This document shows positions 11,200 to 24,197 of a DNA stretch of 64,000 bases, piece by piece; the first letter of the stretch is position 1, and each line of letters begins with the position of its first letter. The translations under genes and the position numbers were made by a program. Below the pieces are notes generated by a model that worked only from the letters and a program-made list of their open reading frames with translations, was not told the origin of the DNA and made no database searches. The stretch is taken from the NCBI GenBank assembly GCA_029817715.1, contig JARUPY010000190.1:2666001-2730000 (forward strand). Direction: 5' to 3'. Source of the DNA: Melastoma dodecandrum. Taxonomy: Eukaryota > Streptophyta > Magnoliopsida > Myrtales > Melastomataceae.

Positions 11200-14100
11200 G
11201 GGAATGTTCAAACTAATGTGTGCACCAATAAGCCGTTTCTTGGAAAGACGACTGTGTCCAACACTTGCATATTGTACACACACCACACACACACACACTC
11301 TTTCTAAGCATGCGTTTATTACCATTCGTGGACTAAGTAAGAACGAGACGAACAAATCAAAAAGACTAAAAACGGTGAGGGCATTATTCCATCGGATAAT
11401 CCCTCCGTTAAAGGGTTTCGAGGGTAATAATATAATTAAGAAATTTATTAAATATTAAATTACTAAATTTAAAGCATATTTATTACAAGTGTCAGGATTT
11501 TGTTAACGAGGGCCCTTAGGGCACCCACGGTTAATATGCTTTAAATTTAATGATTTCGTAACTCATATTTTCTATATTTAATATTCTTTGTATTTTTTCT
11601 TATTTTAGGATATCTTAAAAATTATAAAACTATTTTAATGTTATTAATAATTATATTTTTACTGAAACCCGATTGAATTTTATTTTATTCTTCCGCTTTA
11701 AATTCATTGGTTGGATTTAGATGGAAATGGAGAGACGGTATGGGAGGAGATGGACAGCGACACTGTTGAATCGGACAAAGTAAAATTGAGTTTGGTTTTG
11801 GCTTATGATCATGTCCATGTAATTAGGTTCATGTAACGAAAGCTTTTTTTAAGGAGGAAAGGAAAGAAAGATCAATGGCTACTCGACAAAGCATGATTTG
11901 ACGTGATAAAAACACGCAGATGTTAACGTGTCTTTGTTAGGGTTTGAAGCAGCCAAATTTTGTTTACGTGTCTTCTAACACCATATTCTTTTCTTCCCCT
12001 TCATTGGAGACAATGAGGGAAAGATGAAATAATTAAGGCCGACTAGTGATGGGGTTCGGTTGGTCCACCTGGTCAAACCAAATACTAGTTACAATAGTGA
12101 TTAGGGTTTAACCAGTGCCGTCTTCCCCTTTTATTCTACGTTAGAAAATAATCTCGTATCGATTAAGAGAGGTCTCGACTAAATGGGGTGGGATCCTTCT
12201 CCTAATTGCTCCTCGAATTCTAACATGATATTTTTCTGTAATTTATATTTTAACATCGAAATCTGATACAGGGAGAGTGAGTGTTTGCTTATTATTAATA
12301 AAAATTTACGTGTAAACAAACAAATAGAGAAAACGTATTCCTGATCCGAATACAATATGCTTGCATTCTAAATGTGAACAGGAAGTTCAAAGGTTCCAAT
12401 GATATGTTTTATCATTTCTTTCCGAGTATTGTGATTCTATTCATAATTGACTGATTAAATTATTACAAGTTAGCATTTTAAAACCATAAAGGTCATGAGC
12501 AGCTCGTCGTAAGGTCGAGCTTGAGTAATAAATCGGTGCCTTTGACATAATCCTTATACTCCTTTTATCCATCGTGAGCGAGTTCTTGTCTTTTGAAAGC
12601 ATCCTTTGAGTGTGAGCGTGATCAATACACGAGTGCACGTGAGCGAGGCGAATGAATGTAGGCCATAATCGCTGGGAGTCCGAACGGCAGGGCTGACCCT
12701 TTGAACAAATATTTGTGACAAAATAAAGATTTCAACCTTTTTATATTTCCGCGAGTAAAAAACTATCAACTAGTGTACTGCATATAACATACATATATAT
12801 CATATTTAAGTATGAACACGTAGACTTCGAAGCATCTCATCCCCGTACCGTATAAAATCATGAAATCGGCCATACATAACTTGTATAATATTATAAGGTC
12901 TCAAATGTGGACCGGCTGAATCCCACCGATTGATAAAGTTTCGTAGCGATGCAATTATTTCGAAATCTAAGTTGATTTCAATCATTGTTTTTTGGGGCGT
13001 CGAAAATTGAAAAAATTACGTATTTTCTGGTCAAATAAAGACATCGGCCCACAAAGTATAAATTGTTCTAAAAAAATTAATTAAAACGGAAAAAGGAAGA
13101 AGGTGGCGAAGAAAAAAGGCAAGGTCGAAGGGAAATGATTAAGTAGGGATTTACGAGCAAAAAATTTAATTAATATGTTTATAAAACTATCTGATTGTCT
13201 TTATGACGTGGTTAGGGACTTCGTCGCTTACACTCTTCATAAATTATCTCTGTATGAGCTTGGATGGGAACATAAGAGCAGCGACGAGGTTCTCAACCGT
13301 GTCATTATGTAGGTTGAATCACCCAAGACGGGTTTTCTAACCTCGTCATTGTGAAGCTGCCATATCGGTGCGATTTGGGAGCCCCGTCTTTTCTACAAAT
13401 TGAGTCGCGGTGCTTCCAACCTCGAATTTTACAAACTCAACCATATTTCCTAAATTTTTTTCTAATAACGAACTGTATTTTCGTATAAACCTATAGAGTC
13501 CCGCGAAAATCTTTCAGGGTTGTCCCAAATTCCTTTTCATTCATTCATGAGATCGTCCTTTGGGTCAATGCCAAACAACTTACCTAATTCACCTACTTTT
13601 TTACTATTTTGAACCGTGTCCGAACACGACTTCACTAGGATTAACTTAACCCATCTATCTGAGTTTAAGTTAGTTGAGGTTTGCAATTTGGATTAAAAAA
13701 AAATCATTAAATGTTGATTCATTTGAAAGACATTAGTAAATGGTTCATCCACTAGAGTTGTCTGTCGAGTCTAATTTAGAAAAGAAAAAAAAGGAGATAT
13801 GTCTTTGTCAGAAACCTACAGTCATTAGCCAACTTGCTTTCCCAGTGATGATGATGATGATGAGCCTTGTCAATGTTTTTGACAATGTTGTCTGGGGAGA
13901 GACAGTTCTTCACCGGACAACCTAAAAGTTTTACATTATCCATCTCTAGAGAGTTCACAAGCAGCCCCTAATTCAATTTGACGAATTCTTTCCTTTTCTT
14001 TTCTTTTTCACCCCATTTGTAGCATATAATACTAAAAAGAGTTGTGTATACAATCGATTACCACTATGACATTTCTTGTAGTTGCAATGGCTCGGTGCAC

Positions 14101-14700
14101 ATTTTGTTGCCCTTTATGCCTAACCAAGAGGCAACCCAATAAATTCCATGATCCTTGTGTCACGAGATCGGATTCGGAAAAGAAAAACTTGTATAAATAT
14201 ATCAATTTCAATTCAAACATGGGGTCATAATTCACAAAAACATCATGTAGTCTTAGTAAAAGGGGATCATCCAAGGCACGTTAACATGCCCCATGTATAA
14301 AATAAAAATTCCAATGTGTTTCGTTGATTTAGGGTTAGATAAATGGGAACATGATTTTTTTTTTTTGACAACTCTGAATCATGCTTGTCTTTTCTTGATT
14401 CATTTTATCATTTTCTATTCGGGCAAAGTACGAAATTTTTGGTCAAAGTAATGATGCCACTCTTGCACGATTATTTTCATGGATGGAGTTCGAATATTTT
14501 ATCAAATATATGGGTTTAAAATAAGAAAATATTCACATGTACACGTGAATGCCACCTAATTTTGCTCCAAACTCCGGTTTGGTCCATTAATTTATTGATT
14601 TCATGATGCTCTATGAGTTATATCTAAACAAGACCACAATCATTCAAATGTTTTATCGATATCAGTTCATATTATGTCGTGAGATATTAGCCCAACTTAG
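11200..14700. other. AT-rich intergenic DNA, no gene seen
   Basis: Apart from the MYB upstream region (with a short CA repeat near 11280-11300) this stretch has only short open frames with no family features. It contains a small hairpin (11464-11549) and a GAT triplet run near 13845-13862. No transposase, gag or pol signature is visible, though mixed base composition around 13200-13400 suggests old mobile DNA. Confidence 0.4.
11464..11549. repeat. 17-bp perfect inverted repeat with 52-base loop
   Basis: The left arm TAAATTTAAAGCATATT (11464-11480) is exactly complementary to the right arm at 11533-11549. The loop has a GC-rich core, GAGGGCCCTTAGGGC. The shape suggests a remnant of a small inverted-repeat transposon, but no target duplication was identified. 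Confidence 0.6.
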
Positions 14701-15039
14701 GATTTAGCGTGTTTTATTAGTTTGACGAGTGCAAAACAAAATTGTCACCGGATCCGAAGGGGGCTTTCAAAACCCTGGTAATAGTCACCAAAGTAACGTC
14801 GCAGTAGTAAGCGCGTGCATGATTCATTTGAGGTATGTCAAGTTCGAATCTCAAGCCGTCACATCCCGAGATATTAGTTGGACTCTAATCTTGGTAGGCC
14901 TGACTTACCTAATCGTCATGAGTTACACGTGTTTACAAGGTAAAACAACATTTTGGGCGAGCCTAACATCGACGAGACCATGTGTAATGGCAAGCCTAGA
15001 GAGAAACGCCATCGATGATAGAGAACTTCATGGTTCGTC

Positions 15040-15530
15040 GATCGACATCCTGGACAGCATCGACGGCTGCGTAGAAGCAGCTCCATCAACGACTGGCGTA
15101 GAAGCATGTGCCACATCGATGGGTGTCGTCGCAACAATTGATGCTGCCGTAGAAGCACTTTGACGTTGTCTTAGCAGGAGCACTTTTGACGCTGTCGCGG
15201 ACGCTAGGATGACAATTTTAAGTGAAGTAAACACGTGTTTAAATGTGTTTAGGACAATGGTTACTAAGATTATGTCTATAAATAAGTCATCCTTGGTTAG
15301 TTGTAAACACCAAACAATCATTCCATGACCTCGAAGGGCTGCTTGATTGTCAACGTGACTGTCTGTAATCATTTTAAGTGTTGTACAATGACTGTAAGTT
15401 CTTTCCTTTACACTTAGTGATATTCTGATTGTTCTTTTGTTCATTTACATTATTGGCGACCACATTTCTATTCAACACTTAGTCACCGATATATCGCAAC
15501 GTATTTTGCCTGCAAATAACACGATATTAC
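15040..15530 (+). repeat. Copy 1 of a dispersed LTR-like repeat family
   Basis: Shares several ordered blocks with 25880-26390: a region with repeated GTAGAAGCA-type motifs, then GAAGGGCTGCTTGATTGTC, then TTGGCGACCACATTTC, then a block ending TATATCGCAACGTATTTTG. TGGCGACCAC directly after a probable LTR end resembles the primer-binding region of some plant Gypsy elements. No gag or pol is attached. It is probably a decayed LTR plus start of the internal region. Confidence 0.5.
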
Positions 15531-18500
15531 AACTACCCTAATGAAATACAATGGATTTGAGTCGGGCAAAAACCTTCTAACCTCGTAAGAAAACCATGAT
15601 AATCCTAACAAGTCATGTCCGAAACATTGACAAAATATCGACACACACTCACACTCTCTTTCTCTCTTGGCAGTTCGAAACTTTTGGATTTGAGGCCATA
15701 ACAACACCGGTTAGTCCAAAATGCGGACTTACCAACAATTTTCTCGTGCTCAAACCTTTTTTTTTTGGGATTTCATCTTCAAGTGTCTTAAATATATTCG
15801 ACACGAGAAGTTGTCGTTGGTTTTTAATTACAAGGGTTTCAACTTCGACCAATCGTGGATATTAACTGTTAATAACGTGAGGGTCAACATGACTTGGTCC
15901 CTGCGGTTGTTGAAACGTGCTCCTGGAAAATCAAATTAAGAAAGACAAAGACTTGATCTCGCGATTTCACGAGGCCAACATTAATCTTGAAAACCCCCCC
16001 TCCATGCGAAGTAAAACAAACGAGATATACAGTATGTCATTTGCAGAAAGATTGATAGTGTGCAGGAAAATTTGCAAAGCTCAGAGGATCCTGATTCCAT
16101 CTGAAGGAATCTGCAAAGGAGGAAGCAGTTGAATGGAAATCCTTTGAGAAATAGTACTGCAGAATGTGTCCTGAATTGGCTTATCTTCACATGGGCGGCT
16201 AGTGCTTTGGTCTTTTTCCTCGTGGGTCCTATGAGTACGGAAAACCCAATAACAAAATTTCACCACAAAAATCATTGAGATACACCGCGATGCATAAGTT
16301 TTGAAGTATGTGATTAAATACTTCTGGAAATGCATACCTCAAAAATTGGGTTAGATTCAGTTATGAAACTAATAAAGAGTTAAAGACAAGGCCGGGGACG
16401 GTAACAAAAAGGATAGTCGTCCGCGGGTTGTTGTCTCAGTGTGCTTCTCAAGACAATGTCTGGTTGCCGAAAAGCGGAGTCGGTCCAGACGAGACGGAGA
16501 GTTAATGGCAAAAGAAATGGACGTGCCGTTCGACGCAATGGCGAAGGAGTGGCACGACATTTGTAACTAAAACAAGCCCTCGTTTGAACACTTCAATCGC
16601 CGTAAGGAAACTCAAATCAAACATTCCTCCTCCTCGGACGATGTCCAAATCTTAGTGTTGCTTGCTTTAACGACCGACTCGGGGCCTCTTTACACACCGA
16701 CTTAGCAATTGGGGAAGCGCCATTAGAAGTGACCTGACCCTTGGAGTTTGAACGAATCATTCTGTTTTGTTGGGATCATATTGTGATAAACTTGAAGGTC
16801 AACTCGGGAGACTCGTTCCCCCCTTGAATTCAAATAGTTATTATGAAACCACTCAGTGTCGTCATCACGTAGCATAATTCAACTGGCAAGAGCCTTACGT
16901 CGCCCGGCTTGAATTTGATCCAGTCGTCCCCTCTTAGTCGATGATAGCATAAGCCAAGAAACCCGCGGTTTTAGTACGGGGATGTCGATATTTCCCATGT
17001 TGCGGAATACTCCGCTAGGGATCTAGAGTATCGGCGTTCCACCTCGAAACAACGACATTGTCTGGTTCGCCACTTCATGAACGGAGAAACCACAATAATG
17101 CGGGCGAACATTCCTTGACGACGCCATAGCTGACCTGTAATGACAGAGGAAATCGTTCTACCGCTCGCCTCGGGCTGTACAGTCGAAACAACTTAAAACG
17201 AATTGACTGGAATGGCATCGTTGGAGAGTTGTACTCAGAACAAACCTTGATCTCCTTCTCCACGCGAATTTCTCGGCGAGAAAGACAACATCAACTTCCT
17301 GGGACAAAGCAAGGAGACCTCGTACGACGAGTTCGAGGAGTTAATCGAATACATACCCCGATGTAATAATGCCGTAAAGTAATCGTTCGTTAAGTTAGAC
17401 TATATAATATAAGCTAAGTCACACAAAATAACTTAAAACGTTAAGTTTCTATACGATATAAAAACGATTTAAGTTTTTAGGTCAAATAATAACTACTTCA
17501 AAATAATATTAACACACAATTAAACTCAGACCAAACCTCAACTTATTACCAAATGCGTGGAATAATTTGATAGTTAAGATATGGCTTTAACTTTGAGACA
17601 ATTTTCTATTTTGTTATATAATTTTTTCACCAATATTTATTTCCATTTTAATTTTGGCCAATCTTGAATTTTTTCTAGTGAAAGCCAAACAAGACCTTAA
17701 TATAGTTTGACTCGTATTCTATAATAGTGGATTTTCAACTTCTCATTTATTCGCCTCATAGTCCACTTTACTCCTAGTAGCAACCCCGTAATAGAACACC
17801 ATCCGACCTTTATCGATTTTGCATATTTTTTTACTGCATCATTAATTATCGTCTAACTTCAGCTTCCAATTCACATGATTGTCCATCAAAATTTTAAATT
17901 AAACAAACACATGATAGGTTTCAATATTATTTCTCATTTTTTGTAATTTATTTTATTGTTTAGTCGGTAAATGAAAATTGTCTATTAAGGTCTGTTTGAC
18001 TTACGGGCGATAAAATTAAAAAATGACCAAAATCAAAATAAAAATAAAAATTAATAATAAAATTATATAACAAACTAGACAAAATCAAAAGTTACTTAAA
18101 GTTGAGGTCATAAATTAATATTTTGTCGAAATTTTATTACTTACTTTCTGTTATACTGTTATCGGGCGATTTGGCCGGGCCTGATTTAGAAGGGGAATTC
18201 TGAGCCCAATGAATCCGACCCGAACTTAGGGCCCGAATGGGTTCAGGCATTTGAATTAAAACGGTGGGTTCGAATAAATCCGGGCCGAAATTATTCGAAC
18301 CCGCCCATTGAGCCGGTCACGGATCACCATTCTATTGAAAATGCTCTCCAAGCATTTTCGACCTCTAGGGCAGACGTCATGATTTTCTGTTAGGCGATTT
18401 CCGGTGATTGATGTGCTTCGAGTTCAAAGCATTAGGAGATTTTATCGTCTCTGCATGATTGTAATTTTCGACGAGTCCTTGTTCGATAGCTTCGGCGAGG

Positions 18501-18679
18501 TTATTTCAGAATTCGCAATCATGTTTGTCCTCGGTTGATTGTGTGGCTGATTGTGGTAATTGGTTATGCTTTGTTCGGGAGGGGGGGGGGTATGTGAACC
18601 GTGATTAGTAGATGATCGACTTCCTCATTTATCTGTGTGGTGTGGCTTCGGAGCAGTCTTTGTGGTCCGCTAAACGAAA
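15531..18679. other. Repeat-rich DNA upstream of TAF7
   Basis: The stretch 16370-17370 is more GC-rich than its surroundings and looks like decayed coding DNA of a mobile element, but no domain could be recognised on either strand. Arms of an imperfect inverted repeat lie at 17578-17700 and 17984-18115. The part from about 18170 to 18679 is the TAF7 upstream region, with GGGCC-containing motifs near 18175-18235 and a run of G at 18580-18590. Confidence 0.4.
17578..18115. repeat. Imperfect inverted repeat, arms of about 125 bp
   Basis: The left arm (17578-17700) reads to AAACAAGACCTTAA. The right arm (17984-18115) starts TTAAGGTCTGTTTGAC and, when complemented, follows the left arm through TTGTTATATAAT and ATTTTGG(C/T)CA. 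The arms face each other with the TTAAGGTCT ends inward, so they could be two adjacent MITE relics, or one element whose true ends lie outside. Confidence 0.5.
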
Positions 18680-20625
18680 ATGGAGGAGCAGTTCATTCTG
18701 AGGGTTCCGCCATCTGTTGCTGAGCGAATAGAGCGATTGTTGAATGAAGAGGAATCCTCGTCTGGGGATAAGTCTCTGGATTTATCCTTTTCTGGTGAGA
18801 CTTCGGTAGTTCTTGTATTGTTTACCCTCTGTTTTTCATCTGCCTTTTGTATTCCTGCGTCATGCTTTTGGCCATAAATAAAGTAGGGGTGATTGCTTTT
18901 AACCTGAGATACCCCTGGATTGCAGGCTCCATGTTTGTATTTTGGCAACTACTTGATTGTCCAGTGTATTCCTATTCTGGGAATTGGTAGTTTAGTTGTC
19001 CAATTGTTTCAGTTTCAAGGCACTACTTAGCATTAGTATTTGCCTTTCAACTACAATGGTACTTGGTTAAAACATCCAATTCTCCAAAGCGTTGGAATTG
19101 CCTCTAGATGGATGATCAACTCCTTTTGTCAGGGGTCCCCGATAATTCCTTTGTTGATCCTTTCGTTCGACATCTTCTTTTAGAAGTACTTTATGAGGTG
19201 TCCCTTGGTATCTGACGAGACTTTACCATGGGTCACCTTTTATATGCATCAATTACATGGCCATACAAAAAGGGTCACTCTAGAAAGTCAAGATCCTAGT
19301 CATGTGCATCAGATGGTATAAATTGTCATTTTTTGCACTAGGTGGAGAATGCGTGCGGCGTTGTCTCAAACTTTAAGATGTTGTTTTCAAAACTGGGATT
19401 GTTCTTTGTATTAGAAGATGTTAAATATCAATCTAACAATGAATCGTTTCTTCATCCCTTTTCCCAAATTTTACATTGTCTTTTTTGCTTTAAACATGCC
19501 TATGTTTGTCTTTAATCATCTTCTTGTCAGCTAATGCTATTGTAAATTGTCATCTCCCCTGAAAACAACATTTCTGGGTACTCTATTTGGCAGAGGATGG
19601 GAGGACAGGGACATTTGTCATTGGCAATGATAGCTTCTCTGCCTATCTGATGGACCGTCCCACTGTGATGGAGTCTTATAAGACTTACGATGATACTAAT
19701 CTTATCAAAACTGCTGATATTGGTCAAGTAATGCCCTTTCTCATTTTGGGAGTTAAAACATTATTTGGTCATTTTTATTTCATTGTCCAAGTCTCCTTTT
19801 TTGTTGGTTGATCGCCTTACTCTGAAAATAACAGATGATAATGGTTAGAGAGGCAGGGGATCCAGCACCGGATGTAGTGGAATACAGGCACGGTTTGACT
19901 CCTCCAATGAGGGATGCTCGGAAGCGACGATTTCGAAGAGAGCCGGATTTAAATGTAAATATCTTACCACTTCTTTTTGTGAATTCACCTTTCAGTTGCT
20001 GGATGTATTGGCTTCTGTGGACCGACTCTTGCAGCTTTAAGTTACTTCTCGGGGATGTTCTAGAATATCCGACATGCCATGGATATGATATTATTGGTTA
20101 ATATTGTTTGCCTTTTTCTGGTCATCATGGTATAGAAAGCTTAGACTGCTTGGGAAGGAAGTGACTGTTTTGGCTGTGGTGAAAATGAGCGGTGCTTTGA
20201 TTCTTTGGTGCCAGAATCTTGGAATGCATGGTTTCGGAATTCTCCTCCTGATTTGAATATTGCATATTTCCTTCCTGTTTTCAGCCGGAGCTCGTGAGAC
20301 GGGTAGAGAAGGATCTATTGAACATCATGGCTGGTGGGACAGTGGAAAATTTCGATATCCTTTTCAATGATCATTTCAGTTCCTTCATGGTCCTTTCAGT
20401 GTCTGCTGTGCTGAGCCCAGTGAAAACCTGTGCACTATTCCTTAACTCATACCAACACATGTTGAAACGGCTCCTCAAGCAGGTGATGGTAGGAAGAACA
20501 CTAATAAACAGGGAAAGAAAGCTGCAGCTGCCCCTGCAGCAAAGTCTGCTCCCCAGGAGCCGAAGAACAATGATGCTGTGGATGGTGAAAGAAGCGATAC
20601 TGACGAAAGCGAGGAATCCGATTAG
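18680..20625 (+). CDS. TAF7: TFIID subunit TAF7, 5 exons, 201 residues
   Basis: A subunit of the general transcription factor TFIID in the nucleus. Exons: 18680-18794, 19594-19727, 19835-19954, 20285-20354, 20459-20625 (606 bp). The N-terminus MEEQFILRVPPSVAERIERL and the later YRHGLTPPMRDARKRRFRRE are hallmarks of the TAFII55 domain; the tail is lysine/alanine-rich then acidic (ERSDTDESEESD). Length fits the plant family. The first three introns are GT-AG. The last intron, 20355-20458, starts ATATCCTTTT and ends in AC, with a TTCCTTAAC branch-site block 13 bases before its end, so it reads as a U12-type AT-AC intron; no GT-AG alternative keeps the frame. No lesion is seen. The next gene starts about 590 bp downstream on the same strand. 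Confidence 0.93.
20355..20458 (+). other. U12-type AT-AC intron in TAF7
   Basis: The donor ATATCCTTTT matches the minor-spliceosome consensus. TTCCTTAAC at 20438-20446 matches the U12 branch-site consensus. The intron ends CAACAC at 20458, 13 bases after the branch adenosine, within the usual short range. The exons join in frame (phase 1). An alternative end at 20452 also keeps frame, but leaves only 7 bases after the branch adenosine. Confidence 0.85.
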
Positions 20626-21217
20626 GCGAGAATCCATTGTCACAAGAAGCTGCAGAGCCCCAGGGACGTCTGTGTCGCAGAAACTTTGCAGCATGTAAAT
20701 GATTCTCAGAATACTAGGTGATTCACCGTAATCTTTTCATATAAGAAAACTCATTTGGAGCAAAGATTCATCATGTTTAAGATTTCATTGCTTTTTTGTG
20801 TTTTACCCAAAACCAAACAAAAATTATCCTTTTAAGTGAATTTAACGGGGATTAAAAATTTATTTCTTTGGGATTAGAATGCAAAAATGTTCGCTGCTGG
20901 AGGAGCTACATCTGCCCTGCCCCTCAATTCCTGAAGCTCCGGCGGTCGAGGTAATCAACCTACTTCATCCCCTGCCATTGGCACCCCGCCCGGGTCGGAA
21001 TCGGATTTCCGTGTCCAGCTCGAATTGCCGTTGTTTCCCCTTCGTCTCTGGTCGCGATGACCGTGTCGTTGTTGTGGTTCCCCTTCGGATTGATGATGAT
21101 GTCAGATCACCCGCTCTTGTATCCTTTCGGGTTTCGTGTCGTGACTTTGACTATTCCATTGAAATCAGGCGCAGAAGTTGACCAGGAAGGGCATCCCCCC
21201 TATATCCTACAAGACGC
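20626..21217 (+). other. Spacer between TAF7 and the TMEM208-like gene
   Basis: Contains the TAF7 3' flank and the promoter and leader of the next gene. The part from about 20880 to 21217 is GC-richer with CT-rich stretches typical of plant 5' leaders. No other gene is seen. Confidence 0.5.
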
Positions 21218-22958
21218 ATGGCAAATCAGGGTGCTAAGAAGCGCAAGGAGGAGAACGCCCGGCACATGGCCCGCCTCCGTTACCTCGTCTTCGCCTGTAA
21301 TGTATGACTCCCTTCTTCTGCTGCCACTACTCTACTGGTTAGGTCGTCGCGTCGATACAGGTCCGTAAATTGATGTAGTTTACGATGTTATTTGCCACTT
21401 GGTCAATTAGATTGATTCCGGATCTTTTTGTAAGACTTTATTGTATTAGCTAAGAACCCCTTTGGACAGTCTATTTTTATGTCTCAGATTCAAAAAAGGA
21501 GATGACCCCCTTATGGCATATATGCAGAGATTCTGTTTGTTGCTGTGAATCCTTCAACTGTAGTTCAGATATGGAATTTTGCCAAAACATTGGCATTAAT
21601 GTTGTACACTGACCATATGTGCCCGATTTAGCCATGTTGTGATTGTTGCTGTAATGGCAGTGTTGAGATGGGACTTTCTTTCTATCAGGGACACTATTAG
21701 GCATTAAAAGTGATTCCAAAGAACGGAAAGTTCTCAATATTTCTCCATGTCTCTCTGGAACTGTTAATGTCTTCAGACCGTGTAGCCTTTAGATTTTTTT
21801 TCATTGAGATCTTTATTTCGACGCCTCATATGCAGGTGATATACATACTGGTTAGGATGATCATTTTTCATTCTACTTTTACTTGGAAACACTGGTTTGG
21901 CCTGGCGATCACTTCAGCGGCTTACGCTATTCCATATCTACAATTGGCGAGCATGGCAAAGCCTACATATACGGATGATGGAGACCTTCTAGATGGTGGT
22001 TTTGATATGAATACCGGTGGAATATGTGGGTATGTACTTTTTCATTTTTGTTGTTATTGTCATTTACGAGTTCCAACTTCTGTTCTTATTTTTCGGTTGC
22101 ATTCATTAATCTTTGAGCTGAGTGCTGTCTACAGAAATCAATTATTGTGGCTTAGTGTGAGGATTTGGTATTATTGGGGGCTGATTGTGTCAAGAAGGAG
22201 CCTTCATAGTGGTAGTTCTGTTCAAGGCTGAGTAAGTGTGTGCAGCTTTAATGACAATGGGAATACTCGGAGGCAATTAATGCTTTCGCTTATTTTACCC
22301 TTGATATTTGTGCAGCCCGCTCACGTTTAGAGGCTTAGATCTTCTGTTTTGGTGTTCCCATGTAATATTGAAACATAGGTGCTGTTGAACTTATCATGAT
22401 GAAGGATGATAATACAGTTCTTTCAGTCCTCTAAACAAGCAGAAGGCAAGTTTTCAGCTGTTGAACTATTAATGGAGATTTTCTCGTTTGTTTGTAGGTA
22501 TCTGCACGATTTGATCTTCATTACAAGCTTTGTCCAGATTGCATCCATCATATCTAGAAAATTTTGGTATACGTATCTTGTGGTAAGATTTAGACCAATC
22601 AGCTCTCTGTTGCAGAACCTGTTGACATTAACTTTTCACTTACCTTTATCAGGAACGATTACCTAGCTCAGCGGTGCCTGCCGTGGGAGTTCCGCCCTAA
22701 ACAAATGCATGTTCTTTTCTATCAGATACCTGGTTTTGGAGCGTACAAGTCATTTGGCTTCATAAAGGGATTCTTGACACCTGGTTCCGAGGTACATGAG
22801 TTTCTTCTGGATCAATAAATTTGTCAAGCTTGGGAGAACTAATTATCTAATTTCATGTCATGTAGGGCGGAGAGGAGGATGAAAAATCTAGGAAGAAGAG
22901 GGAGAAGATGGAGAAAAGAGCAACAAGAGGGAAAATCATGAAGACGAGGAATAGATGA
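21218..22958 (+). CDS. TMEM208/SND2-like ER membrane protein, 5 exons, 173 residues
   Basis: Homologues in yeast (Snd2) and animals (TMEM208) take part in the SRP-independent route that targets proteins to the ER membrane. Exons: 21218-21301, 21836-22029, 22498-22582, 22726-22791, 22866-22958 (522 bp, phases 0, 2, 0, 0). The N-terminus MANQGAKKRKEENARHMARL is strongly conserved in plants. Hydrophobic segments follow around VIYILVRMIIFHS, the FGLAITSAAYAIPYLQL block and LIFITSFVQIASII. MAKPTYTDDGDLLDGGFDM sits between them. The tail is basic (KSRKKREKMEKRATRGKIMK), as in the family. The start chosen gives the family N-terminus. No lesion is seen. Confidence 0.93.
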
Positions 22959-23973
22959 TAATAATTAGCGGTACAAACTTTATCGTCGCATTAAGTTTAT
23001 TGTAGACTACATATGATGAAACTGCGGGTATCTTGACTGTTGAAAGAAGGGAAAGGAAACAGGGAAGAAATGCCATAGCCGGAAAGATGATTGGACATTA
23101 AAATTCTGTTTGATGTCTTTGTTGCATTCGACTCAAATTATACTGAGCCCAATATTAGGCTCTATGTTTTAGTGCGATAAATAAGAGTAGGCTCAATCTT
23201 ATATGGACAAGGAAGTGGGTTATAAATCCAATCTCATAGGCATTCAGATGCGGTTTCAGAGAATTCTCGAGGAAGTTTCAACCGCTATGTTCTATATATC
23301 GGATCAGCCCACTAGGTTTTATATAATAAGTTGGTGTCGTTTCTCTATCCGACGTGAGATTTTTGGTGCAGCCCTTTCCTGCATGCCTACCGGGTCAAGC
23401 CATCCTTGTATCAAGATTATAAATTTGATGATAGATACTCCACGTAATTTATTCGGACAATGACTATTTCTTTCTCGCCGAGCTGCGTCTCTTAGTTAGG
23501 ATCTGAAGAAATAATGCTTACGAGCATAAGCAAACTCCACACTGTAGGCCTTTTTGTGTGTGTGTCTTCATGAGATTTATTAATACAGTGGTCTAGTAAA
23601 ATCTAACTCGTTTATGAGGTAAGTAGAAGTTGATCCAATGGAGAATCAACAGGTAAATTTTTCCAACATTCAAACGAATAACTAAAACGACGTGAATTAA
23701 ATTAAACTGAAAATAAGGTAAAATCGAAAATCGAAATAAGGAAATAAAACGATAACTAAATCAATAAAGAAAAGCCTATGAATTATCAATTTCTCCTAGC
23801 GTATTATCCAACTCGTTACTTCCTTCTTCGGTTACCGAATTCTCAAATATTAACCTAAGATTCAGCTATATCCTTGTGACTCTACATAGTACTCTAAAGT
23901 CATATTCCTAGCAGTGTTGAGCTAGTCATTATATTCCTAGGTAATTAAGTAGTGGTAAACCATTACGTCTACC

Positions 23974-24197
23974 CTCATAGACTTAATGTAGGTTTATTCC
24001 TCGTAAACTTTATGCGAATTAGCCTCTAATATACTTGTCGTGGATTCATTTCTCGTAGTCTCTGGATTTGTCTCTTGTAAACTTATTAGGCGTTTATATC
24101 TCGTGGACTCGCTGTGGGTTATCCCCAAACTTAATGTGGGTTCAAATCTGATAGACTTATCGTAGATTGTATCTCGTAAAATCGCTATCAGTTATCT
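23974..24197 (+). repeat. Degenerate minisatellite, about nine units of 24-26 bp
   Basis: Units begin CTCGTAGACTT or a close variant and end with a GGTTTAT-like stretch; examples start at 23974, 24000, 24026 and onwards. One unit is shortened to about 22 bp. Units have diverged a lot, so the array is old. No open frame runs through it. Confidence 0.6.

Noticed and set aside
14810..14870. tRNA-like stretch with AAGTTCGAATCTC
   Set aside because: No matching acceptor stem or D arm could be folded around it.
14729..15163. Plus-strand open frame of 144 codons
   Set aside because: No domain, repeats within it, and it runs into the dispersed LTR-like repeat; more likely mobile-element debris than a gene.
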